Shown here in pieces: positions 1-10,066 of a DNA stretch of 64,000 bases. The notes under the pieces are model-generated. The model saw only the letters and a program-made list of their open reading frames with translations. It did not search any database and was not told the DNA's origin. The translations under genes were made by a program, and so were the position numbers. Source of the stretch: Isoetes taiwanensis (lineage: Eukaryota; Streptophyta; Lycopodiopsida; Isoetales; Isoetaceae); assembly GCA_021234155.1 (NCBI GenBank), contig JAJEKV010000090.1, positions 3,092,479-3,156,478 of the forward strand, in the 5' to 3' direction. Position 1 is the first letter of the stretch. Each line of letters begins with the position of its first letter.

Positions 1-445
1 GATATCCAATGAAAATGGTAAAGATAATTGCACGAGCACTTTTTCATACAAAACTCTGACTGCATCCCTAAGCTCCTTGGGCACCTTCAACTTATCCAAC
101 ATTTCCCACAATTGGTCACATTGCACCTTATCAAATGCTCTTTTAAAGTCTACAAATGCCATGTAAACTAGTTTTTTAGTACCTTTAACCATGTCAAATA
201 TAGTTTTTAACACTAATAGATGGTCTAAAGTAGCCCTTCCTGCTCTAAAACCTTTGTGACTCTGCACGCTTTTAATTGTGCTCTGCCCAAATACTTATCT
301 TTTTTTCTAAGATAGTGGCAAAAAGCTTAAAAAATAGACTACTTACCATAATGGTTCGATAATTGTTTGCATCATGCCTCGCCCCACCTTTATATATGGG
401 AACCACCCTGTTCCGACACCAATCAAGTGGAAACACCTGTCTAAT
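1..445 (-). pseudogene. LINE reverse transcriptase fragment
   Basis: Read on the minus strand, this stretch encodes the fingers and palm start of a non-LTR reverse transcriptase. It contains the blocks NRVVPIYKGG, ANNYRTIMV, GRATLDHLLVLKT, AFVDFKRAFDKVQ and LYEKVLVQLSLPFS. The same blocks occur in the LINE at 4.6-9.2 kb (for example KRSTTDHLITLRALID and LYEKVLVQLSFPFS), so both belong to the same broad LINE group but are clearly diverged. The fragment has internal stops and runs off the left edge of the window, so the missing parts may lie outside. No endonuclease part is seen to its right. Confidence 0.85.
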
Positions 446-1840
446 ATGAATTGATCAGGGAGTTGGAGTCCATGAGATCAACTAATACTTTGAAGATTTC
501 TCAATCAATGGCTGCAATGACAGAAAGCATATGCCAAATGACAAAGGACTCTCTACTGGAGATTGCTAAACTTGCTGCCTCGAAGCAGATAAATTAATAT
601 CAATTTCAGAGGTATTCTTCTTACTTTTGTCTTGTACTGTCGTTTTCATTTTTTTTTTCTTTTTGCTATTTTTTTGTGCTTCTGCAAGGTAGTTAGAACA
701 GTATGTTCTATTCAAGTTCAGTTTGAAGTTTGCAAATGATTGGAACTTAACTTTCATGTGCTATGGAGATCTCATATCGAATTTAAATCTAGTACGATAT
801 AATATTCCTGACTACATATATAGTATAATTTTATAAACGATTTGTATGACGTCCCTTAAAATTCCATAATGCATGTCTCGATTCTTGCACACTCCAATTT
901 ATTGTAAGCTGCTCAAAGATGGCAAGGCGCAAGGTTCTGATCCGGCGCCATTTCCCTGTATACTCCTCGTCTAGTGAGGATTCTATTATGGCTGTGGCAG
1001 CAAGTTCGTTTTCAAGCAGTCTAACCGTTGAATCGGACGAGATTGTGGAGCTTCAGCACAGGAGCTTCCATGCTAGTGTAAGCCAAAGGGTTATTCTTGG
1101 CTACATATCTGTGGAGGAAGTTTTTGTGGAGGCCGAGTTGATTGCATGAGCTGAGCACGCTCCTTTCCGGCAGAGAGCACATGTGGAGCTCGTCCATGTG
1201 AAACATCATTGAAGGTGGTGTCTTTGGGAGGTCCGAATCCCATCTATAACCTGTGAAAACTGCCCTGAATAGCTTTTCCATGTGAAGTAGTCATTTACCT
1301 TGTGCCTACTCTAAAACTCAGCCGATTTTTCTTTTCTTTTTTGTTTGTTGAAGGTCTTTTCTAGCAAAGTATGATATGGAACCGGCCACAGGCCTGTTGT
1401 GTACTCAGACCATGAAGAAATGGTATTTTTTGTAAACCTTTACATATGAATACATTTTGTTTTCACGGAAATGGATAATCCTGACTTGAGTTGTCTTTCC
1501 TTTTAACTAAAATGTAGTTTAGGTTCTCATGCTTTGCTGAATACGATTCTCACAGGTTAAGAAGACGAGAATGATGAAGGTTTTGACGACATGCAGTTTT
1601 TAGATCTTGATTTTTAGCATTTCAGGGATCACAGGCATTTCTGTGACAGATTCTAGTCAAGAAGTTTGTACTCTTCTATTGGAAATGAGTTCATGTAACA
1701 CATTTGATATTAATAAAAAATAATCTGTTTATTATCTTTTGTACTTCTCTACTCTGTAATGCTAATAATCTATGATCTCTGATTGTTGTTTATTGCTAAT
1801 GTCTGCTACTGTAGTGTTATTACAATGAAAGGAAATAATG
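446..1840. other. Unassigned sequence, possible 3' exon
   Basis: I recognise no gene here. A 76-codon ORF (919-1149, +) begins MARRKVLIRRHF and is serine-rich in its first half, but resembles nothing I know. Further on, an acceptor-like cag near 1555 precedes an open stretch ending in the acidic tail EDENDEGFDDMQFLDLDF and a TAG at about 1617. An AATAAA signal follows near 1711. This could be the last exon of an unidentified plus-strand gene, or chance. The rest is AT-rich. Confidence 0.25.
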
Positions 1841-1841
1841 T

Positions 1842-2743
1842 GAACTGCTGTAGTTGTTCATTGACAGAATTAACACATTCATTGTTTAGTTATTCATTCA
1901 TGGTTTAGTTCATATAACTTGGTACTTAAAACTTATGCTATGTTTTGCAATCTTAAATTTGAACTGCTGTAGTTGTTCATTGACAGAATTAACACATTCA
2001 TTGTTTAGTTATTCATTCATGGTTTAGTTCATATAGCTTGGTACTTAAAACTTGTAGTGTTTATCATGTAATAATTGTAAGTGAAGATTCTTGAGTTGAG
2101 AGTGAAGTTGCTAGATCATTTTGATGCTAAGCAAATATCCAGAATTGTGTAAGTGCATATATGTTTATAGGGTGGACTCAAAGGGTTAAAGATGTTCATG
2201 CAAATGGTTAAAACATGAGAATATCAGTTTCAATGGTCGAAGGCTCATGTGGAACCTTAGGCCTGTGGGATATTTCGAGATCGAGAATTCTTAAGTTAGA
2301 AATTTGATCTAGTGCGAAACCGACCGGAACTGAGCTATTGAATAACTTTGAGTTAGTTATTCAATAGTTTATTGCTGGATTGTTTTTTCCTAGTGTATTA
2401 TTGTTGTATTGAACAAGTTATATGGTTTGAGGTTATTGGATTAGTGACCATATCTTGGCTCCATAAACCTAGACTATATGAAAGATATAATCAATACAAA
2501 TACAAGCTTTATTTACAAAGTTGTCTAGCAAATTTGGTTCAAAAAGTTGTATGATAATACTGACAATTCTGGGACAATTTTAACAAAACTTATGCTATGT
2601 TTTGCAATCTTAATCTGAACTGCTGTAGTTGTTCATTGACAGAATTAACACATTCATTGTTTAGTTAATCATTCATGGTTTAGTTCATATAACTTCACAA
2701 ACTTGGTACTTAAAACTTATGCTCTGTTTTGCAATCTTAGATC
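1842..2743 (+). repeat. Three-copy direct repeat of about 100-130 bp
   Basis: A unit beginning GAACTGCTGTAGTTGTTCAT and running to the motif TTTGCAATCTTA occurs at about 1842-1960, 1961-2055 and 2617-2743. The first two copies are adjacent. The third lies 560 bp downstream and is preceded by another piece of the unit's 3' end (2584-2611). Copies are nearly identical, so the duplication is recent. There is no coding potential. The spacer 2056-2583 is AT-rich and unrecognised. Confidence 0.85.
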
Positions 2744-2879
2744 TGAAGTGCATTATGTAAAAGACATCACTGAACTCAACACCAAAATGGACCAGAATTG
2801 GGATGTCGGATATCTATTAATGTCAACAAATGGAATAACATTCACATTCAGTACAGATGTAAGTTTTTGAATGAAAGAA

Positions 2880-4283
2880 TCAAACTAAGTTTTTGCCATC
2901 TTTATTTTGAAAAATGACATGTTTTATCAAGTTTCCTTCCTTCTTGAATTTCTTGTTCATGTCTTCAGTTTCATAATAGTTTATATCTGGCAATTCTGCT
3001 TCCAAGGGCAATATTTCCAATTCTAAGTCCTCCAAAATGCAGAAATTCCACAAAACACATGTTGTACGAATGATCTTGGCTGCCCTGCCAACATGAATAG
3101 GCAAAGCCTTTAGGATCCTGAACTTCTCTTTTACTATGCCAAATCCATTCTCTACACAAACTCTGCCCTTGCAAATCCTCTTGTTGAACCTGCCAGAAGC
3201 CCCTGTGCCATCTGGAAATACCTTCATCAAGAACCCTTTGCTTGGATATGTTGAATCCCCTAAAAGCATTGGTGGAATAGTAGCTTGTCACCCCGCATCA
3301 AAATTATTTCACCTCTCCTGTTAATCTTTTTCTAGTCATTTGGACAAGAGGTTCTCGAGAACCGCTTTGATGCTAGCCTTTATACAATAGACTCTTCTTG
3401 AACTGATTGGAATCATGCACAGATCCTGTTCTACTAACACACACATTGATAATTATTCTAGATTGTGTTACTACACCTTGCATGAGACAGGAAGGCCTCT
3501 TGTGTCTGCTGTGGTAATCATCCCCTTTGTCTTTCCTCCAAGACTTTCTAAGCACCAAAAATACTAGGCAAACCTGTGGCATCTTCAAATTCCTTCATGA
3601 TATTAAGGAGTCCTGACTCGAGGGTAAGGCAATGAATTTTTTGTAAAGCATGGTCTTGGATGCTAAAACTAAAGTCACATTCATGGTCTTGGATGCTAAA
3701 ACTAAAGTCACATTCTTGGTGTATTTTTGAACTGTGGCTTTTCCAACATAAAACATTTGACCAACATGCAATGGCATCTCACCATGAGCAAGAAAGTAGA
3801 GTACCATAGCTACTGCTTTCCTAGGATCTACAGGGGGCCTGACCTTCTGGCTGATCTGATCAGGTATGGCACAATAAGGCCAACCATTTTCTCAAATGAC
3901 CCTCTCTTCATTCTGTAAAATTGATGCCACATATCATCTTCGAATGAGGGAAGGCAATTCCAAGCATGATTGTCAATGTTATCTCATCGAGTGGTCTGTC
4001 TCAGACAAACCCAGAATCTTCTCGGTGGTCTTCTTAATCGAGATGTTGCAGCCAAGAGTAAGATGGAAGATGCACATGGAAAACTAGTGTTGTCTTCTTG
4101 AAAATCATCTTCATCCACTATTGCCATAGGATCCTCGAGCTCGTTTTCTTGGATGAGATCCAAGCAAAATTTCTGCATTGCTAAACCTAGCACAATAGTC
4201 TTAAGAAGCATTGCAATCATACCTAAAATGACCGGATCCATGCTTGAATGACGCTGTCGGTGATGATTTCCGGTCTCAAACAA
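2880..4283 (-). pseudogene. PIF/Harbinger transposase (DDE_Tnp_4), broken
   Basis: Read right to left, successive frames give a Harbinger-type DDE transposase. The N-terminal part is at 4283-3984. The start of the nuclease domain is at 3807-3595. Next comes RHKRPSCLMQGVV...INVCVSRTGSVHDSNQFKKS (3588-3373), and then LLGDSTYPSKGFLMKVF...FNKRICKGRVCVENGFGIVKEKFRIL (3269-2880). HDSNxF, GDxxYP and the RVxVENxFGxxKxRF block are hallmarks of the DDE_Tnp_4 family, which cuts and pastes Harbinger elements at TWA targets. At least three frame changes and several stops separate the pieces, so it cannot encode an active enzyme. The ORF2-like MYB partner of Harbinger elements is not seen, and terminal repeats were not identified. 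Confidence 0.85.
3649..3714 (-). repeat. 33-bp tandem duplication inside transposase
   Basis: Two adjacent copies of a 33-bp unit (CATGGTCTTGGATGCTAAAA...) lie inside the Harbinger transposase relic. The duplication is in frame and doubles the 11-residue segment NVTLVLASKTM. It is identical or nearly so between copies and therefore recent. Confidence 0.9.
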
Positions 4284-4489
4284 AAATTAGCTTGAAATGG
4301 GATGCGGGAAGTCAGTGTGGTGGGCAAACTCGAAATATCCCATATCATTCATTTTGAAGATTGAATGAAGAAAGAATTATCCCATATGGGATGGCCAGCC
4401 AGAATCAAATTGGAGGGAAAAAATCTCGCGAGGACGAAGAAAACTGCTCTCGAGCTATACTTTATAATTTTTGTCTCGCTGTATACGAC

Positions 4490-4565
4490 GAGAGACAACA
4501 AAATTTCAAGCATGTGGCCGAAGATGGAGAGAGACAGCAAAATTTCAAGCATGTGGCCGAAGATG
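4490..4565 (+). repeat. Tandem duplication, about 38 bp unit
   Basis: Two adjacent copies of a unit containing CAAAATTTCAAGCATGTGGC occupy 4490-4526 and 4527-4565. They lie in the gap between the Harbinger relic and the 3' end of the LINE. A 72-codon plus-strand ORF crosses them, repeating ERQQNFKHVAED, but there is no other reason to think it is a gene. Confidence 0.85.
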
Positions 4566-4618
4566 TTGGAGAGAAATGAAATGAAATATATAGATAATAC
4601 GTCCGCAGACCACCAGGT

Positions 4619-7600
4619 CTATGAGACGTTCAAAACCGTACATTCAACATTATAAAAAATATCCTCTAATGCATCTTCAGAAAGAAACGCATCAGAGCTC
4701 TCCCCCTCATCTCCTCCATTTCCATCTCCATCCATACCCTTTAGCACATTATTCCTGTGTTCCATCAATTCAATTATAAAATGACCTGTGATGTTTCCCG
4801 AGAGACCAAAAAATGCAACCAAATCATTACAATTAATTTGGTATCTCTGACGAAGATCTCGCATCTTGTGGGCAGCAGAAGAGAGAACATGTGCTTCATC
4901 TTCAATTTCTCCCATAACACACACGACCTACATATCCTAAGCTCATGAGGTATGTTGCTCCACACGCCCACTTCTACTCCCAATCAGGTGTGGTGAGCCT
5001 TAGTCTACTAATTGCATGCCTACACTTCAGCGATACCCCTTCACTCAAATATCACATTTTGTCGAAGAGAAGGATTAATGAACTGTTTATAATATGTTTT
5101 CTTCATACGGGACACACCACGATCTCATAATCACATGCTCTGTACCCAAGCCCTAATATCACCCCATTTGGTTATGTAAATCATTACATTCGGTCCCCAT
5201 TTTCATCCAATCACGAACATCCAAAGTACCATCCTTTGAACCTCGTTGCATCCATGGCAATTCTAGGCAAGCTTTCTTCATGCATATCCATTTGCACTTT
5301 GCAAATATATTCAAGTGTTCTGCACAGTGCCTCAACCTCTAGTGGCATCATACCACATTCTACTAGCATCATATCATATGGAGTTTGTGCCTTAACCCCT
5401 AACTCTGTTCTGAAAAATTTCTTCTGAACCTTCTCAACTTTTTCCGGTTTTCCTCGCTAACCCGGTGCCCACATCTCACAACCATATAGCACAACAGTTT
5501 GTACAAGCACTTTATATAACATTTTCTTTAACTCAAAATTCCAAATATCAGCGTTTGCACTTCTGCGTTGCATACTGTATAGAGCTTTCAGCCCACCACT
5601 TACCCTTTGGTCTACAGCCTGATTCCAACTTGGAGTTTTATCCACTTGAATTCCCAAATATTTATATGAATCCACAATATCCACCTGTTCTCCTTTGTAT
5701 AAAAATTTAAGATGCCCAACCTTAAGTGCCCCAAAGACAATCAATTTAGTTTTAGTCAAATTCACCTTCATGCCTTTATTGTCACAAAAAAGAGACAAGG
5801 CATCCAAATGCTTCTGCATGCCCTGCCACCGACCTGGATAGAATAACTATATCATCTGCATACAACAACATGCAACGCGTATAGCATCCCAAAACCATAC
5901 AGTCTCCTCCCAAGCCGTTCCACCCAATCTTCAAGCTGGTCTATAAATAATCCAAACAAAGTAGGGGACATAGGGCAGCCTTGTTTAACCCCCATATTAC
6001 TGCTTACTTCATCTGAACCTTCACCAGAAAAAGGAAATGAAAGTTGTACCAATACCTTTTCATACAACATCTTGACAGCATTCCTCAGCTCTTCAGGTAT
6101 CCCAAGCATCTCCATCCGCTCCCAAAGATTCCCCCTGTGTACAGTATCAAATGCTTTTGTAAAATCTACAAAAAGTGCATACAATGGTTTTCTAGTTCCT
6201 ATGACTGAGTCTATCAAGGCGCGCAAAGTGATTAAATGATCTGTCGTTGATCTTTTTAGGCCTGAAACACCTTGCCCCATTGCTCTAACATTGTTCTCTT
6301 CAGCCCATCCACTCATCTTTCTATTTACCATGGTGGCATATAACTTGGCATATAGATTGCTAATCATTATCATTCTGTAATTGTTTGGATCTTTTTCATC
6401 CCCCAATTTATGCAAAGGAATAACTCTGTTCACTTGCCAACTGTGCGGAAAGCCCTCTCTCAAGACTGCATTCATTAATTTCCAAAGAATCTCATGAGTT
6501 TTTGTGCCTGCCCATTTAAACATCTCTGCTACTAACCCTAATGTGTCTGCAGCTTTCCCATTTGCTAATGCCTGCAATCCTTCTTGTACATCCTCCAACG
6601 TGAACTCCCACCCCCCATCAATGAGATACTGCACTGACACATTGTCCTCTATACCTGGGATGTGATACAATCTAGATATATAATCTAGTAATTCTTCTTT
6701 CCCTAACACAGCACAATGTTTTAATTTTGGTTTGATTCGATTCCAAAATCTCTTGGGTTCCTTAAGCAATTCACCCATCATTTGCAAGTGCCTTTCATAT
6801 AAAAATTTCTTCTTTTTTGATTTCACCATTTTCATATACTCTTTCTTAGCCAACCTTTTTTCATCCCCCTTTGCTGTTTTAAACTCCTGTCTTTTCCACT
6901 TACATTCCTCATCAAACCAACTGTTACATGGCAGGCCTTTCAACTTTCTATGAGATACATAGCATTTATTAGCAGCCTCCAGTACCGTAGTACTAAGCAA
7001 TGCACTAATATCCTCCGCCTTATCAGGCCAAACTATGCTTGCTGCTTTCGCCTCACATATGGATTTATATCTATCAGCCTTATGAAAACGCATGACAAGT
7101 TTTTTTGGGCCATCATTAGCAGCTTTCTTAAAAATCTCGTATTTGCCAACTCGTAAAGAGATGACAATGGGCACATGGTCAGACTCAGGTCTCTCATCCC
7201 CAATCATAAAATTTACAATCTGCTCCATAAACTGCGGTCTTGCTATTACTAGATCAACAACACTGGCCCCTCTACATGTGAACTTCCCTGTATTTGGGTA
7301 CCTATGCACACCATTATATATTACCATGTCTAATCCTGTACACATACTAAGAAGATGATTACCTTGAGGAGTAGGCCACCTTATTCCATCCGCAGAAACT
7401 CTATTCCAACCACTTTGCATTAGCTCATTTGCATCAATCATTTCCATCCATATAGGTGCCCCTTCTGTACTTTGCAATTGCTGCCTGCCTATTCCCAATA
7501 CGCCCATTAAAATCTCCCATAAGGAGTGTTTCCCCCTGAGACAACAATTTAATAACATCCTGCTCCAAGTCAAAAAAGGGATCATCCCTATCAAGCACTC

Positions 7601-7952
7601 CTCCATTATAAACCGGGGATTCACGTGGTGGGAAATAGCATCCTGCTATAAAGACCTTTCCTGTATACCCAGATATCTCAACCCATATATGTTGCTTAGA
7701 CCCATGTCCCTGCACTAGCTTAACCAAATGCTTCAATTCCTGCCTCACATAACATGCAATGCCCCCATGACCCTTCAGTCTCCAATGTTTATAATTCCAC
7801 ACAGAATGTACCAAATCAAAACCTGCAATATCCAAAGCACCGCGTTCTTCACTCTCACATGTTTCTAGAAAGAAAATTAAATCTGCTTGTTCCAAAATAT
7901 CTCCCATCATATTTATTTTAGTTGCGTTTAAACTGTTTATATTCCAGCACAT
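4619..7952 (-). pseudogene. LINE ORF2: endonuclease, reverse transcriptase
   Basis: The polyprotein is read from 7952 downward. The AP-type endonuclease shows FLETC (catalytic E), GDFNGRIG and, after a frameshift near 7480, SDHVPIVI (catalytic H). The reverse transcriptase then runs in one frame to 5852 (VNRVIPLHKLGDEKDPNNYR, FVDFTKAFDTVHR, NMGVKQGCPMSP). A frameshift lies just before the catalytic LLYADDIVILS near 5870. Another follows, before GMQKHLDALSLFCDNKGMKV. YLGIQVDKTPSW and LYGCEMWAPG end at an in-frame TAG (5457), beyond which homology continues (VEKVQKKFFRTELGVKAQTP). A damaged Cys/His tail is at 4983-4619 (IPHELRICRSC). With these lesions no functional ORF2 can be made. Confidence 0.9.
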
Positions 7953-7973
7953 AATCCTGGTGGTGTCGAATTC

Positions 7974-9155
7974 CTATGCAGCATCCTGTTCAATTACCAC
8001 CTTCCCGCGACGCCAAAAAACCTTTTTGCCATCTTGCTTGGCTTCCCGAAATACCTGCACCTGCTCTTTATACTCTTGTAGCTGGAGCTTAGTAAGATCG
8101 TCATTTATCCATATCTTTTTCCCCTTCAACAAGAACTTCTTCTTTAACACATTTATCTTATCTTCCCTGGTTCGAAACCTTACTATGATGTGTCTATCCT
8201 TGTTATTAGTTTTCCCAACCCGGAATGCTTCCGTAATACCAGCATCAACTATTTGGAGCTCTTGTCTGCAAAAAGACCTCATTGCTTCCGTGGTTTTCTC
8301 TTCAGCCTCTTCCGACAGCCCTATGACTCTAAGGTTCAGGGCTTTTTCCTTCCTTTCTTGCTCTTCAATATATGTTGCAAGCTGATTTTTCACCTGTATC
8401 ATGTCATTACTATGATCTTCAACATCAATGTCACTAGTCTGCTCTACCACAGAGGTAAATCCCTGCTTGAACATTTCAAATTCCTCTCTCATTTCCCTTT
8501 TAAATTCCGCTACTTCTTGCATCATTTTATTCTTGCAATCATCAATTTCATGCTGAACTTGAGCAAGAAGGAAAGATTTCAGATCATTTACCATACCTTG
8601 GACTGAAGATTCCATGGCCGATTTCATTGACGACATTGCTTGATCCATTGCTTGTCGCATATGCCCAACCGCCAGCTGCAAATCCTCCTTTGTGACTCCT
8701 GTGGCAGACCCGCTAAGCTCCCCTGTTGCAGCCACAGACCCAAATCCGATCCCAGCTGATGCAATAGTAGTTAGCCCATCCACAAGATCATGTTTTATAT
8801 CAGACTTCTTCACTTGCACAAGCACCTTGTTTTGGGATGAATCTGCTACACCAAATTCCGGAATTGATTGGCCTGCCTTTATTCCATCGAATTGATCATG
8901 TCCAGAATCCGAGCTTGCTGTCTCAGAATCCGACCCATCAGTTGTTACAGCAGACAAGACTTGTTTGTTAGATAGTATGGGCACTGTTACAGCAGACCCA
9001 CAAGCAGATCCGCCATCTCCATTCTTTTTTACAGCAGACCCACCAGCATATCCGGACCCATCCCCATTCTTTTTCTGCCCTGTTACAGCAGAGCCACAAA
9101 CAGACCCGGACCCATCCCCATCCTTTTTCTTAGACCTGGTTTTATGTGCCATCAA
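7974..9155 (-). CDS. LINE ORF1 RNA-binding protein
   Basis: This is an intact 393-codon ORF. Residues 1-130 are low-complexity G/S/D-rich with repeated GDGSG and GGSAV units. Residues about 160-270 are helical with heptad-like spacing (AMDQAMSSMKSAMESSVQGM, then an E/K-rich stretch), consistent with a coiled coil. The C-terminal third (LNLRVIGLSEEAEE...EAFRVGKTNN...IIVRFRTREDKINVLKKK) resembles the RRM-like core of L1-type ORF1 proteins (Transposase_22). KIWINDDLT and a basic tail follow. In that family the protein trimerises on the element RNA as a chaperone. It ends about 20 nt before the ORF2 start. Confidence 0.8.
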   Translation of the reverse strand: MMAHKTRSKKKDGDGSGSVCGSAVTGQKKNGDGSGYAGGSAVKKNGDGGSACGSAVTVPILSNKQVLSAVTTDGSDSETASSDSGHDQFDGIKAGQSIPEFGVADSSQNKVLVQVKKSDIKHDLVDGLTTIASAGIGFGSVAATGELSGSATGVTKEDLQLAVGHMRQAMDQAMSSMKSAMESSVQGMVNDLKSFLLAQVQHEIDDCKNKMMQEVAEFKREMREEFEMFKQGFTSVVEQTSDIDVEDHSNDMIQVKNQLATYIEEQERKEKALNLRVIGLSEEAEEKTTEAMRSFCRQELQIVDAGITEAFRVGKTNNKDRHIIVRFRTREDKINVLKKKFLLKGKKIWINDDLTKLQLQEYKEQVQVFREAKQDGKKVFWRRGKVVIEQDAA

Positions 9156-9521
9156 TCTTCAGCTGTCGGATACCCTGTTACACCAGACCCCCCCTGTCCA
9201 ACTCCTGCTCCGCTATCTCCTGCACGAATTCTCCTGCACAATTAAAGCTGTTGCTGTTTCCGGTCTGCCCAGCACTGAAAACCCCAGAAAAAATCGTGGG
9301 AAGACTGCCGAAACTTCTTCGATCTGGCGATTCTATCAGAGTCGGATAAACTGCCAGAAAGAAATCACTTTTTTAAACTGCCGGAAGGACCCAGGTCGAA
9401 GTAGCAGTTCACAGAATCCAATGGAGGTCACCAACACACAAACAACGAGATTCTTCTGCCTCGAATCCAGAGCCAAGCTAAAACCACAGATCGTTTACCC
9501 TAGCGCCCAAAACTAGCGCCC

Positions 9522-9523
<2 letters not shown>

Positions 9524-9570
<47 letters not shown>
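9524..9570 (+). repeat. (GA)n microsatellite
   Basis: An uninterrupted AG dinucleotide run of about 47 bp lies between the 5' end of the LINE and the 3' flank of VPS41. Just before it the decamer-like unit CTAGCGCCCAAAA is duplicated. Confidence 0.97.
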
Positions 9571-9573
<3 letters not shown>

Positions 9574-9909
9574 ATCAAAGCATGACATAATGAGTTTTTA
9601 TTTTTTTCAGAATAAAAACAATTGAATTGGTTTTATATGTATACTATACAGAATAAGTTTACATACAAAATCGTGGGACAAAGGTGCTTCCAAGAGCAAG
9701 AATTCCTCTATGGCCGATCCACATCTTATGAGCACCATCGTACTGCCTTGTTTAAAGATTCTATCCACACTGAAGAAGTGCCACGCATGGAATAGAGATG
9801 AGGTCCATTTACCTATCAAACCGTGCATACCATAGCAGAAGCTTAAACCTTTCCAATGCTTGGTCACGAGGATATATACAATTTCTGATGGGAGGAAAAC
9901 TGACCCTCA

Positions 9910-9915
9910 TTTATT
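9910..9915 (-). terminator. Candidate poly(A) signal of VPS41
   Basis: TTTATT on this strand is AATAAA on the VPS41 sense strand, about 150 nt after the stop at 10063 and about 50 nt after the shifted-frame stop at 9966. The 9571-9909 stretch beyond it has no recognisable gene. Confidence 0.45.
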
Positions 9916-9965
9916 ATACAGCTTGCTTGTAAGGAAACAAACAATTCTGTTATCAAAACTGACCT

Positions 9966-10066
9966 TCATTTATCCCAGACCTTCATACTTCCATTTGACG
10001 TGGCAGCAGCAGTGGTACATAGGATGCAGCGGATTTTAACTTTAGAGGATGTCCCTTCATAATCAT
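9966..10066 (-). pseudogene. VPS41: Out-of-frame C-terminal tail of VPS41 RING
   Basis: Directly after the VPS41 stop, the reading frame shifted by one base encodes NDYEGTSSKVKIRCILCTTA and more, ending at a TGA at 9966. RCILCTTAAA is the conserved VPS41 C-terminus and supplies the last CxxC of the RING-H2. A single extra base within GACGAATGATTATGAA near 10066 explains the shift. It could be a real allele, the start of gene decay, or an assembly error; no intron of believable size restores the frame. Confidence 0.85.

Larger units (their letters stand above)
4600..9520 (-). mobile_element. LINE non-LTR retrotransposon, near full length
   Basis: The element reads right to left: 5' region about 9520-9156, ORF1 (9155-7974), then ORF2 (7952 to about 4619) with AP endonuclease, reverse transcriptase and a C-terminal Cys/His tail. 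This is the classical two-ORF LINE layout. The ORF2 start lies about 20 nt after the ORF1 stop. The 5' end is next to a GA microsatellite. I could not identify a poly(A) tail (poly-T on this strand) near 4600, so the 3' boundary is approximate. ORF1 is open but ORF2 carries frameshifts and a stop, so the copy is dead but not ancient. Confidence 0.85.

Noticed and set aside
4361-4655. Small plus-strand ORFs over the tandem duplication at 4490-4565
   Set aside because: Two overlapping frames, no homology, located between two dead transposable elements.
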